This document shows positions 17,091 through 25,308 of a stretch of DNA of 64,000 bases, piece by piece. The notes under the pieces were generated by a model, which saw nothing but the letters and a program-made list of their open reading frames with translations, had not been told where the DNA came from and did no database searches. Source of the DNA: Arthrobacter sp. 131MFCol6.1 (lineage in GTDB: Bacteria > Actinomycetota > Actinomycetes > Actinomycetales > Micrococcaceae); contig NZ_KB895545.1 in assembly GCF_000374925.1 (NCBI RefSeq), positions 174,510 to 238,509 on the forward strand, given 5' to 3'. The position numbers and the translations under genes were made by a program. The first letter of the stretch is position 1, and every line of letters begins with the position of its first letter.

Positions 17091-18473
17091 TTACCGCTTG
17101 CTGGCGGCGAGGAGGTCAGCGGTGCCCTGGGCGTCGGCGGCGTCGACGTCCCGGAGCGAGATGCCGCGGGTTTCCTTAAGGAAGAAGACCGCAACCAAAG
17201 TGACCACACAGGCGCCGAGGAGGTAGATGGCGACCGGGACGGAGGACTTGTACTGGCCCAGGAGCGCGACGGCGATGATCGGCGCCAGCGAACCGGCCAC
17301 AATCGAGGTGACCTGGTAGCCCAGCGAGACACCGGAGTAGCGCATCCGGGTCGGGAACATTTCGGCCATGAGCGCCGGCTGGCCGGCGTACATCAGGGAG
17401 TGGAACAGCAGGCCGATGGTGATCGCAGCGAGGATGATCAAGTCGTTCTTGGTGTCCATCATCGGGAAGGCGAAGAAGCCCCACGTGCCGCCGAGGATGG
17501 CGCCGGCCATGTAGACGGGCTTGCGGCCGACGTTGTCCGAGAGCCTGCCGACCATCGGGATCACGGCGAAGTGGATGAAGTGTGCCACGAGCAGCAGCAG
17601 CAGGATCCGGGAGGTGTCCGTCTGGACGACGACCTTCAGGTACGTGATCGAGAAGGTGACCACGAGGTAGTAGAGGATGTTCTCGGCGAAGCGCAGGCCC
17701 ATCGCGGTGAAGACGCCCCGCGGGTAGCGGCGGAAGACTTCGGCCACGCCGTAGCCCTTGTTCTCGACTTCGACTTCCTTTTGGGCCTCCAGGAAGATGG
17801 GGGCGTCCTGGACCTTGGTGCGGATGTAGTAGCCGACCAGCACAATCACGGCGGAGAGCCAGAAGGCGACGCGCCAGCCCCAGCTGAGGAAGTCGGCGGA
17901 GGACAGCACGGAGGACAGCGTGAACAGCACGGCGGTGGCGAGCAGGTTGCCGAGCGGAACGGCCGACTGCGGCCAGCTGGACCAGAACCCGCGGGACTTG
18001 CTGGGGCTGTGCTCGGCGACGAGCAGGACGGCGCCGCCCCATTCACCGCCGACGGCGAAGCCCTGGGCAAAGCGCAGGAAGACCAGCAGCGCTGGGGCCC
18101 AGTAGCCGATCTGCGCGAAGGTGGGCAGGCAGCCCATCAGGAAGGTGGAAACGCCCACCAGGAGGATGCTGACCTGGAGCAGCTGCTTGCGGCCGAACTT
18201 GTCGCCGAAGTGGCCGAAGACGATGCCGCCGATCGGGCGGGCGACGAATCCGACGGCGTAGGTCAGGAACGCGGCGATAATGCCGTCGAGTTCCGTGCCC
18301 GAATTGGGGAAGAACGTTTTGCCGAAGACCAGCGTGGCGGCGGAGGCGTAGAGGAAGAATTCATACCACTCAACCACCGTGCCGGCCATGGAGGCCGTTA
18401 CTACCTTCTTCAGGCCGGACGTTTGGACGTCCGGCTCGTCTGCGCGCGTTGTCGCGGCGTTTTCCGTACTCAT
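17091..18473 (-). CDS. MFS transporter, metabolite:H+ symporter (MHS) family
   Basis: A 460-residue carrier with twelve predicted membrane segments. Family marks include EWYEFFLYASAATLVFGKTFFP near 35-56, the loop 2-3 motif GHFGDKFGRKQLL near 94-106, RFAQGFAVGGEWGGAVLLV near 137-155, and GRLSDNVGRKPVY in the second half. MHS proteins import organic acids or osmolytes with protons. The ATG at 18473 has AAGGAG eight bases upstream; earlier in-frame codons lack a site. Its closeness to mmsBA and the LysR gene suggests, but does not show, that it imports a branched-chain acid. Confidence 0.87.
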   Translation of the reverse strand: MSTENAATTRADEPDVQTSGLKKVVTASMAGTVVEWYEFFLYASAATLVFGKTFFPNSGTELDGIIAAFLTYAVGFVARPIGGIVFGHFGDKFGRKQLLQVSILLVGVSTFLMGCLPTFAQIGYWAPALLVFLRFAQGFAVGGEWGGAVLLVAEHSPSKSRGFWSSWPQSAVPLGNLLATAVLFTLSSVLSSADFLSWGWRVAFWLSAVIVLVGYYIRTKVQDAPIFLEAQKEVEVENKGYGVAEVFRRYPRGVFTAMGLRFAENILYYLVVTFSITYLKVVVQTDTSRILLLLLVAHFIHFAVIPMVGRLSDNVGRKPVYMAGAILGGTWGFFAFPMMDTKNDLIILAAITIGLLFHSLMYAGQPALMAEMFPTRMRYSGVSLGYQVTSIVAGSLAPIIAVALLGQYKSSVPVAIYLLGACVVTLVAVFFLKETRGISLRDVDAADAQGTADLLAASKR

Positions 18474-18601
18474 GAGAACTCCTTCGGTGTCGCCTTCGAC
18501 ACCCTGCGGACCATTGGACTGAGGACGCCCGTGATGTAGGGCACATGGCGTCATTCCCCATGAGTATGGACGCTCCCGCGCTGAGCCTCAACGGCCATTA
18601 G

Positions 18602-18618
18602 TGCAGAGCGCATCTGCA
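18602..18618. promoter_or_regulatory. TGCAGA-N5-TCTGCA dyad upstream of the MFS gene
   Basis: A six-base-arm dyad, followed at once by AAAAATGCACAA. The sequence resembles the GTGCA-type dyad between mmsB and the LysR gene, so the same regulator might bind both. It lies about 130 bases upstream of the MFS start and just beyond the metX stop codon. Confidence 0.3.
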
Positions 18619-18639
18619 AAAATGCACAAGCGGGCGGGC

Positions 18640-19779
18640 CTAGTGGCCGAAGAAGGTCTCCCGGAGCTGCCCGCTGAGCTGGCCGATTTCGGTCAGGAAG
18701 CCGTCGTGGCCGATCGGCGCTTCGATAATGTGCAGTTCTGCTCCGCCCGGCAGGGCCTCGGCCAGCTGGCGGGACTGGGCCGGGAAGTACAGGCGGTCCG
18801 AGTCCACCGCCGCCACGAGGAACTCTGCGGTGGCCGGGGCCAGGGCCTCCGCGAGGCTGCCGCGCCCGCGGCAGACATCGTGGCTCATGAGGGCTTCGGT
18901 AATGGCGATGTAGCTGTTGGCATCGAAGCGCCGGACCAGCTTGCTGCCCTGGTGGTCCAGGTAGCTTTCCACCTGGTAGCGCCCGCGTCCGGCCAGCGAT
19001 CCGGCTTCCAGGGGCGTCTCGGACTCCTGGGCGTTCCGGCCAAACCGGCCGTCCAGTTCGGCCGCGGAACGGTAGGTGATGTGCGCGATGCGGCGGGCGA
19101 GGGCGAGCCCAGCCTCGGGTTCGGGGCCGCCGTAGTAGTTCCCGCCGTTGAAGTGGGGATCCTGGCGGATGGCCAGCGTCTGGGCCTGCGCAAAGGCAAT
19201 CTGTTCGGCCGTGCTGCTGGGGCCGACGGAAATCACGGCGCAGCGCCGGACCCGGCTGGGGTACGTGACGGCCCATTCAAGGGCGCGCGCGCCGCCAAGC
19301 GAGCCGCCCACCACGGCGTACCAGCAACCGATGCCCAGGGCGTCGGCCAGCCGCGCCTCGGCAGCGGTGGTGTCGCGCAGGGTGACGAGCGGGAAGCGCG
19401 ATCCCCAGGGGCGCCCGTCGGGGGCCGGGGTGGAGGGTCCCGTGGAACCGTAGCAGCCGCCCAGGATGTTGATCGAGACGACGAAATACTTGTCCGTGTC
19501 CACGGGCGCTCCGGGTCCGGCGAGCTGTTCCCACCAGCCGGGTTCCCCGCTTTCGCCGCGGGTCACATGCGTGTCGCCGGTCAGGGCGTGTTCAATGAGG
19601 ACGGCGTTGGAGGCGTCGGCGTTCAGGGTCCCCCACGTCTCGTAGGCTAGGACCACATCCGGCAGCAGGATCCCGGATTCGAGCTGCAGATCACCGATCC
19701 TGACGAACTGGACGGTCCCGTCCGGGGTCCGGGATGGTTTGGTTTCGGGTACACCCGTGCGGGTGACGGCAATCGTCAT
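18640..19779 (-). CDS. metX: Homoserine O-acetyltransferase
   Basis: A 379-residue alpha/beta-hydrolase-fold enzyme that acetylates L-homoserine with acetyl-CoA, the first committed step of methionine synthesis. Seen: the NILGGCYGSTGP block near 104-115, the nucleophile Ser160 in VVGGSLGG, the late Asp in VDSDRLYFP and the His in IGHDGFL. The length is normal. It is preceded by a SAM-IV riboswitch (19800-19915), so it should be repressed when S-adenosylmethionine is plentiful. Its product is used by MetY, encoded just upstream. Confidence 0.93.
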   Translation of the reverse strand: MTIAVTRTGVPETKPSRTPDGTVQFVRIGDLQLESGILLPDVVLAYETWGTLNADASNAVLIEHALTGDTHVTRGESGEPGWWEQLAGPGAPVDTDKYFVVSINILGGCYGSTGPSTPAPDGRPWGSRFPLVTLRDTTAAEARLADALGIGCWYAVVGGSLGGARALEWAVTYPSRVRRCAVISVGPSSTAEQIAFAQAQTLAIRQDPHFNGGNYYGGPEPEAGLALARRIAHITYRSAAELDGRFGRNAQESETPLEAGSLAGRGRYQVESYLDHQGSKLVRRFDANSYIAITEALMSHDVCRGRGSLAEALAPATAEFLVAAVDSDRLYFPAQSRQLAEALPGGAELHIIEAPIGHDGFLTEIGQLSGQLRETFFGH

Positions 19780-19799
19780 GTGAGGACCTATCTTCGCGC

Positions 19800-19915
19800 T
19801 TGCCTGCCGTCAGCTGACCGGCAGGCCAGGTCTTCACCCGGGGCACCCCGCCGCAAAAGGAGGGTTGCCGGCCAGCAAGCCGGGGCTGTCGCTGGCACTC
19901 ATGACCTGGTACGAG
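19800..19915 (-). ncRNA. SAM-IV riboswitch controlling metX
   Basis: The minus strand reads GGTCATGAGTGCCAGCG, CCCCGGCTTGCTGGCCGG, CAACCCTCC, a variable loop, then GGGGTGCCCCGGGTGAAGA and CCTGG, followed by a 3' hairpin (GCCTGCCGGTCAGC...). The order and conserved blocks match the SAM-IV aptamer known from actinobacterial methionine genes. It ends about 20 bases before the metX start, consistent with control of translation start. A second, near-identical aptamer precedes metY. Confidence 0.88.
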
Positions 19916-20009
19916 TCTACGAAACACGGTGCGGAAATCACGAAGATTGTGACTTCCATGTGACAGCCCCTTGGCCGGCCGCCCCTTGCGGGGAGGCCGG
20001 CCGGGGTGA

Positions 20010-21326
20010 CTAGGCGGACTTGGCCGCGCGGAATCCGGCGTCGAGGTCCGCGAGGATGTCGTCGATGTGCTCCAGTCCCACCGACAGCCGCACCAGCCCG
20101 GGGTTCACGCCGGCGATCGTCTGCTGTTCGGGCGAGAGCTGGCTGTGGGTGGTCGACGCCGGGTGGATCACCAGGGACCGGACATCGCCGATGTTCGCGA
20201 CGTGCGAGTGCAGTTCGAGGGCATCGACGAACCGCTTGCCGGCCTCCGCTCCCCCGGCGATGTTGAACGCCACGACGGCGCCGGTCCCCTTGGGCCCATA
20301 CTTGCGGCCGCGCTCGTACCAGGGGCTGGACGGCAGCCCGGCGTAGGCGACCGATTCGACGTCGTCCCGCCCCTCCAGCCATTGCGCCACCTTGGTGGCG
20401 TTGGCCACGTGGCGCTCGACGCGCAGGCTCAGCGTTTCGATGCCCTGGGCGATGAGGAAGGCGTTGAACGGGGACACCGCGGAGCCGAGGTCGCGCAGGA
20501 GCTGGACCCGGGCCTTGAGGATGTAGGAAAGGTTCGCGCCCAGTGCGCCGTCGGCGCCGAGGTCGCGGGCGTAGACCAGGCCGTTGTAGGTGGGGTCCGG
20601 GGTGTTGAAGCCGGGGAACCGCTCCGGGTCCTTCCCGAAGTCGAAGTTGCCGGAGTCCACGATCACGCCGGCGATTGCGGCGCCGTGCCCGCCGAGGTAC
20701 TTGGTGGCGGAATGGACCACGATGTCCGCGCCCCACTCGATCGGCCGGATCAGGTAGGGGGTGGAGAGCGTGTTGTCGACCACCAGCGGGACGCCGGCCT
20801 CGTGCGCCACGCGGGAGACGCCCTCGATGTCCAGCACGTCCTGGCGGGGGTTGGAGACCACTTCGCCGAAGAACAGCTTGGTGTTGGGCTGGACGGCGTT
20901 CCGCCACTGGTCCAGGTTGTCCGGGTCCGCCACGAAGGTCACGGAGATGCCGAACTTCTTCAGCGTGTGGGCGAGCAGGTTGTAGGTTCCGCCGTAGAGG
21001 CTGGGGCTGGCCACCATGTGGTCCCCGGCCTCGGCGATATTGAGGATCGCGAACGTCTCGGCGGCCTGGCCGGAGCTGAGCAGCAGGGCCGCGAGGCCGC
21101 CTTCCAGGCTGGCCACGCGCTGTTCGACGGCGTCCTGGGTGGGGTTGCCGATCCTCGTGTAGATGGGCGCGAGTTCGGCGAGCGCGAAGCGGTTCGCGGC
21201 GCTTTCGGCGCTGGGGAACACGAACGACGTCGTCTGGTAGATGGGCAGGGAACGCGCGCCGGTGGCGCTGTCCGGCTCCTGGCCGGCGTGGATCTGGCGG
21301 GTTTCAAAGGACCAGGCGTTGGACAT
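20010..21326 (-). CDS. metY: O-acetylhomoserine aminocarboxypropyltransferase (sulfhydrylase)
   Basis: A 438-residue PLP enzyme of the Cys/Met metabolism family, combining O-acetylhomoserine with sulfide (or a thiol) to give homocysteine. The PLP lysine is Lys209 in VHSATKYLGGHG; the LPIYQTTSFVF block near 27-37, the YTRIGNPT block near 56-63 and the VVDNTLSTPYL block near 182-192 are all present. The length (over 420) fits sulfhydrylases better than cystathionine synthases. The start is the ATG at 21326 with GAGGAG upstream. It has its own SAM-IV riboswitch and is followed by metX. Confidence 0.92.
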   Translation of the reverse strand: MSNAWSFETRQIHAGQEPDSATGARSLPIYQTTSFVFPSAESAANRFALAELAPIYTRIGNPTQDAVEQRVASLEGGLAALLLSSGQAAETFAILNIAEAGDHMVASPSLYGGTYNLLAHTLKKFGISVTFVADPDNLDQWRNAVQPNTKLFFGEVVSNPRQDVLDIEGVSRVAHEAGVPLVVDNTLSTPYLIRPIEWGADIVVHSATKYLGGHGAAIAGVIVDSGNFDFGKDPERFPGFNTPDPTYNGLVYARDLGADGALGANLSYILKARVQLLRDLGSAVSPFNAFLIAQGIETLSLRVERHVANATKVAQWLEGRDDVESVAYAGLPSSPWYERGRKYGPKGTGAVVAFNIAGGAEAGKRFVDALELHSHVANIGDVRSLVIHPASTTHSQLSPEQQTIAGVNPGLVRLSVGLEHIDDILADLDAGFRAAKSA

Positions 21327-21394
21327 TGATGCTCCTCGAGTCACTGGGCACAGCACCGGCCGGGGCTTTTTCGGCCCGGACCGGGACAGGCGCC

Positions 21395-21505
21395 GCGCTT
21401 GCCCTCCGGCGGGCGCCGGACGGCCAGGTCTTCACCCGGGGCACCCCACCGCGATACGAGGGTTGCCGGCCAGCAAGCCGGGGCTGTGCGCTGGCACTCA
21501 TGACC
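21395..21505 (-). ncRNA. SAM-IV riboswitch controlling metY
   Basis: The minus strand repeats the conserved blocks of the metX leader (GGTCATGAGTGCCAGCG, CCCCGGCTTGCTGGCCGG, CAACCCTC, GGGGTGCCCCGGGTGAAGA, CCTGG) with a different variable loop and a different GC-rich 3' hairpin (about 21395-21420). About 70 bases separate it from the metY start. Conserved paired blocks with changed loops indicate selection on structure rather than a fresh duplication. Confidence 0.88.
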
Positions 21506-21625
21506 TGGCTTCAGTGTAGGAACGGCGGCGGAGTCCTGGATAGCTTTGTGACGAAGATGAAGACGGTCTCCATGTCGGCGCGTCCCGGGCCGCCCCGATC
21601 GGCGCGCCGGGACGTCCCATGACGG

Positions 21626-21644
21626 TTAGGGGAGCCTAAGCTGA
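21626..21644. promoter_or_regulatory. DtxR/IdeR-like iron box upstream of the VOC gene
   Basis: TTAGGGGAGCCTAAGCTGA matches 15 of 19 positions of the mycobacterial/corynebacterial iron box as I recall it (TTAGGTTAGSCTAACCTAA). It contains the perfect core dyad TTAGG-N4-CCTAA. It lies 31 bases before the VOC start. Binding by an iron repressor is inferred. Confidence 0.4.
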
Positions 21645-21675
21645 GAGGTCCATCACAAAGTGCCAAGATGATGGC

Positions 21676-22314
21676 ATGCGCATGGATCACGTCTCTTACG
21701 CCTGTGAACACGATGGCTTGGCAGCCACCACTGAACGTATTGCGTCTGCCCTCGGCGTTGAAGCCGTGAAGGGTGGAGTGCACCCCCGTTTCGGGACACG
21801 CAACATGATTATCCCGCTCGCGGGACACAAGTACCTGGAAGTTGTGGAGGTCCTGAACCACCCGGCCTCCGACAAGGCCCCGTTCGGCCAGGCCGTCCGG
21901 GCACGTTCCGAGGCCGGCGGCGGCTGGATGGGCTGGTGCGTCGAGGTTGACGACCTGGCCCCGTTCGAGGAGCGGCTCGGCCGCGCCGCCGTCAACGGCA
22001 ACCGGAAGTTTCCCGACGGCCGCGAACTGGTCTGGAAGCAGATCGGCATCCTGGGGCTCATCGCCGACCCCCAGGTGCCCTACATGCTCAAGTGGGAGGG
22101 TGACCCGGAACTGCACCCGTCCAACGCCTACGCGAGCGATGTCAAGATGTCCGCCCTGACCATTGCCGGTTCGGCAGCCCGCGTCACGGAGTGGCTGGGC
22201 GAACCGGTTGAAAAGCCGCTGGAAGACGTCGCCGTGAACTGGATCGCGCCGCACGGTACTCCCGGCATCCTCTCCGTCACCTTCGAGACCGCCTCCGGAG
22301 CGGTCACGATCTAA
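21676..22314 (+). CDS. VOC-fold (glyoxalase-like) protein
   Basis: A 212-residue protein of the glyoxalase-like (PF13468-type) group. It starts MRMDHVSYACEHDG, the usual first strand and His ligand of VOC proteins, followed by GTRNMIIPL and YLEVVEVLNHP with a likely metal Glu. The second half has PYMLKWEGDP. The ATG at 21676 is used; ATG 21682 is possible. The function is unknown. The iron-box-like dyad just upstream raises the possibility that it is made under iron limitation. It is followed by two hairpins in the convergent gap. Confidence 0.78.
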   Translation: MRMDHVSYACEHDGLAATTERIASALGVEAVKGGVHPRFGTRNMIIPLAGHKYLEVVEVLNHPASDKAPFGQAVRARSEAGGGWMGWCVEVDDLAPFEERLGRAAVNGNRKFPDGRELVWKQIGILGLIADPQVPYMLKWEGDPELHPSNAYASDVKMSALTIAGSAARVTEWLGEPVEKPLEDVAVNWIAPHGTPGILSVTFETASGAVTI

Positions 22315-22334
22315 CGCTCCACCTGCCCCACGCT

Positions 22335-22386
22335 TCGGCCGCCATCTCTTAGGTGCCAACGATGTCACCTAGGAGACGGCGGCCGA
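22335..22386. terminator. 21-bp hairpin after the VOC gene
   Basis: Arms 22335-22355 and 22366-22386 match at 19 of 21 bases around a ten-base loop. It lies 20 bases after the VOC stop, in a convergent gap that also holds palindromic repeat copy 2. Confidence 0.6.
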
Positions 22387-22424
22387 GATCATTTAAAGGC
22401 CGGTCAGGGTGCCGGCCCCTAAAC

Positions 22425-22489
22425 GCAACGCGGGGTCACTTCTGGCCCATCCGGGGGCTCCGGATGGGCCAGAAGTGACCCCGCGTTGC
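22425..22489. repeat. Long palindromic intergenic repeat, copy 2 (perfect 30-bp arms)
   Basis: Arms 22425-22454 and 22460-22489 are perfectly complementary over 30 bases with a five-base loop. The arm reads GCAACGCGGGGTCACTT then CTGGCCCATCCGG. It lies between the convergent VOC and CPBP genes, and is the best-preserved of the four copies. Confidence 0.92.
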
Positions 22490-22499
22490 TGTGTGAGGC

Positions 22500-23267
22500 T
22501 CAGCCCAGGCCCACGGCCTTGCCGAACAGGCTGAACCCCACGAACGCCACGGTGTCCAGGATGGCGTGGGCAATCACGAGCGGCATCACCCGTTTGGTCC
22601 GCGTGTACACCAGCGCGAAGACGACGCCCATCACCGCGTTGCCGATGAACGGCCCGAACCCCTGGTACAGGTGATAGCTGCCGCGGAGCAGGGCGCTGGC
22701 GGCAATGGCTGCCGGCACGCTCCAGCCCAGTTTCCCGAGCCGGTCCAGCAGGTACGCCACCACAATCACTTCCTCGACCACCCCGTGCCGGATCGCAGAC
22801 AGGACCAGCACCGGCACGGTCCACCAGTACGCGTCCAGGGCGCTGGGGATGATCGCCGTCGTGATCCCCATCGCCCGGCCCGCCGCGTAGAGCCCCAGGG
22901 ACGGAATGCCGATCAGCGCGGCGAGTCCCAGGCCCTGCAGCAGGTCCTTGCCGGGCCGGGCGAAGTCGAAGCCGATCCTTCGGAACGCCGAGGTCCCGCG
23001 CTGACCGGCCGGCCAGTGCTCGGTAAGGAAATAGATCACGAGGGCCACCGGGACCAGGGCGAAAACGATGTCCAGCAACTGGTACGTGAGGTCGAAGTAT
23101 TCGCGCGCGCTCTGCGAACGGTTCAGGGTGGATGTCCCCTGGGCCAGCGGCGCCGTGGTCATCTTGTCCAGCAGCTGCACCAGGGAGTAGACCGCGGACT
23201 GCCCCAGCGACAACCCCAGGACAATCAACACTTCGAACCGCAGCCGACGGCGGGAGGGAACCAACAT
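22500..23267 (-). CDS. CPBP-family intramembrane protein
   Basis: A 255-residue membrane protein with about six to seven hydrophobic segments, of the CPBP (CAAX protease and bacteriocin-processing) family. The paired glutamates are Glu165-Glu166 in VVEEVIVVAYLLDRLG, and later conserved His and Asn positions fall in YHLYQGFGPFIGN and IAHAILDT. The Arg of the usual EExxxR motif is not present, which also appears to be so in other actinobacterial members. It may be an intramembrane glutamic protease; activity is uncertain. Confidence 0.78.
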   Translation of the reverse strand: MLVPSRRRLRFEVLIVLGLSLGQSAVYSLVQLLDKMTTAPLAQGTSTLNRSQSAREYFDLTYQLLDIVFALVPVALVIYFLTEHWPAGQRGTSAFRRIGFDFARPGKDLLQGLGLAALIGIPSLGLYAAGRAMGITTAIIPSALDAYWWTVPVLVLSAIRHGVVEEVIVVAYLLDRLGKLGWSVPAAIAASALLRGSYHLYQGFGPFIGNAVMGVVFALVYTRTKRVMPLVIAHAILDTVAFVGFSLFGKAVGLG

Positions 23268-23377
23268 GGTTCTATCTTGCCTGCACTTGCCGATAGTTTG
23301 CTGGTGCCCGCGTGGTGCCGGCCGAACGGGGTTTTGGCTGCGGCACTTGCTTTTTGGGAGCCCTATGCTTGGGGACT

Positions 23378-24058
23378 ATGAGCGCGCCCCGGAAAATCAT
23401 CATGATCCGGCACGGCCAGTCTGCCGCCAATGCCGACACCTCGATCTACAACCGTGTTCCGGACTACCGGATCCCTTTGACACCCCTGGGCCTGGAGCAG
23501 GCCACCGCGGCCGGGGAGGAGGTCCGGCGCCAGCTGGACGGCCGCCCGGTGTGCGTCTACGTCTCCCCGTATCTGCGCGCCTACCAGACCCTGGAGGCGC
23601 TGAATCTCGGCCCGCTCGTGGAACGGGTGATCGAGGAACCGCGCCTGCGCGAACAGGACTGGGCGAACTTTCAGATCGCCGGCGACATTGAGGACCAGAA
23701 GGAGCTCCGCAACGCCTACGGGCACTTCTTCTACCGCTTCCGCGAGGGCGAGTCCGGTTCCGATGTGTATGACAGGATTTCCTCCTTCATGGAAACGCTG
23801 CACCGGCACTGGTCCAAGCCCGGCTATGCCCCGAACGCGCTGTTCGTGACGCACGGCTTGACCATGCGGCTGTTCTGCATGCGCTGGTTCCACTGGTCGG
23901 TGGAATATTTCGAGTCCTTGAACAACCCGGAGAACGCCGAGGTCCGCACCCTGCTGCGCACCGCGCGCGGGAAGTACGAGCTCGACAAGCCCTTCACGCA
24001 GTGGGAGAAGCGGCGCGTGGACGAGACCGTCCTGGACGCGCCGCCCATGATGTTCTAG
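23378..24058 (+). CDS. Histidine phosphatase family protein
   Basis: A 226-residue phosphoglycerate-mutase-like enzyme. The RHG motif places the phospho-accepting His12 (IMIRHGQSAAN), and the second catalytic His is in VTHGLTMRLF in the C-terminal half. The YRIPLTPLGLEQA segment is typical. Residues 95-115 (EEPRLREQDWANFQ) resemble bacterial broad-specificity phosphatases more than glycolytic mutases. The start is ATG 23378; the upstream open frame is not supported. Substrate unknown. Confidence 0.83.
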   Translation: MSAPRKIIMIRHGQSAANADTSIYNRVPDYRIPLTPLGLEQATAAGEEVRRQLDGRPVCVYVSPYLRAYQTLEALNLGPLVERVIEEPRLREQDWANFQIAGDIEDQKELRNAYGHFFYRFREGESGSDVYDRISSFMETLHRHWSKPGYAPNALFVTHGLTMRLFCMRWFHWSVEYFESLNNPENAEVRTLLRTARGKYELDKPFTQWEKRRVDETVLDAPPMMF

Positions 24059-24079
24059 GGCCCGTCAGCGGACGGCCGG

Positions 24080-25297
24080 CTAACGGATGGGCTGCGCTAC
24101 GCCGGCCCGCCACACCGCGTGCGTCAAGGGGATGCCGGGCCGGTAGGCCAGGTGTGTGGCGGAAGGCGCGTTGAGCAGGTGCAGGTCCGCCCGGTGTCCG
24201 ACGGCGATCGAACCCACCGCGCGTTCGCCGTCGACGTCGTTCCCGGACTCCCGGCCCAGGGCCAGCGCGCCGCCGTAGGTCGCGGCGCGCACCGCCTCGT
24301 GGACGCTGAGCCGCATCTGCAGCACGGCGGTGGTGACGCAGAACGCCATGGAGCTGGTGTAGGACGTGCCGGGGTTGCAGTTGGAGGCCAGCGCCAGCTG
24401 CACGCCGGCGTCGAGCAGTTCCCGGCCGGGGGCCAGCGGCTGCCGGGTGGAAAGATCGCAGGCCGGCAGGCAGGTGGCAACCGTGCCGCGCGTGCCGCTG
24501 CCGCCGGCAGCGTCCCACCCGGACCAGCTGGCGGCGAGGGCATCGACGTCCGCGGCCGAAAGGTAGTTCACGTGGTCCACGCTGGCGGCGCCGACCTCCA
24601 CCGCCAACCGGACGCCCGGGCCCTCGCCGAGCTGGTTGCCGTGGACGCGCAGCCCCAGCCCGGCGGCCTTGCAGGCCAGGAGCACCCGGCGGGACTGGTC
24701 CTCGTTGAAGGCGCCCTGCTCGCAAAAGACGTCGGCCCAGCGGACGTAGGGCCGGACTGCGGTGAGCATCGGCCCGCAGACCAGCTCCGTGTATTCCTCC
24801 GCGTCCATCCCGGCGGGCACGAGGTGCGCCCCCAGGTAGGTCACCTCGTCCGCCACGGTGGAGGCGATGCGGGCGCTGCGGGCCTCGTTCTCGAGGTCCA
24901 GGCCGTATCCGGTTTTGGTCTCCAGGTAGGTGGTACCCTGCGACACGGCCTCCGCGACGCGGCCCATCGCCAGCCGGGTCAGGTCGAAGTCGCTCGTGCT
25001 CCGGGTGGCGCCGGTGGTGACGGCGATCCCGCCGGCGCTGTAGCTTTGTCCCGCCATCCGGGCCTCGAACTCGGCCGTGCGGTCCCCGGCGAAGATCAGG
25101 TGCGTGTGGGAGTCGACCCAGCCCGGCAGGAGCGCCCGGCCCCCGGCGTCCACCCGTTCGTCCGCGGCCGGGGCATCCGCTGCGGGGCCGAGCCAGGAAA
25201 TCCGCTCCCCCTCGATCACCACCGCCGCGTCGCGGAGGACGCGGTGTTCCGCGTCCTGGGTCATCAGTTCGGCGATATTGGTGATGAGGATACTCAT
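24080..25297 (-). CDS. hutI: Imidazolonepropionase
   Basis: A 405-residue amidohydrolase that opens 4-imidazolone-5-propanoate to N-formimino-glutamate, the third step of histidine degradation. The metal ligands His64 and His66 are in VDSHTHLIFAGDR; further family blocks are YSAGGIAVTTGATR, LETKTGYGLDLENE and RVHGNQLGEG, with ALASNCNPGTSYT late. The length is typical. It starts 11 bases after the stop of the DAO-family oxidase gene, so the two are probably one transcript. No other hut gene is in the window. Confidence 0.92.
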   Translation of the reverse strand: MSILITNIAELMTQDAEHRVLRDAAVVIEGERISWLGPAADAPAADERVDAGGRALLPGWVDSHTHLIFAGDRTAEFEARMAGQSYSAGGIAVTTGATRSTSDFDLTRLAMGRVAEAVSQGTTYLETKTGYGLDLENEARSARIASTVADEVTYLGAHLVPAGMDAEEYTELVCGPMLTAVRPYVRWADVFCEQGAFNEDQSRRVLLACKAAGLGLRVHGNQLGEGPGVRLAVEVGAASVDHVNYLSAADVDALAASWSGWDAAGGSGTRGTVATCLPACDLSTRQPLAPGRELLDAGVQLALASNCNPGTSYTSSMAFCVTTAVLQMRLSVHEAVRAATYGGALALGRESGNDVDGERAVGSIAVGHRADLHLLNAPSATHLAYRPGIPLTHAVWRAGVAQPIR

Positions 25298-25308
25298 GGA
25301 TCCATTCT

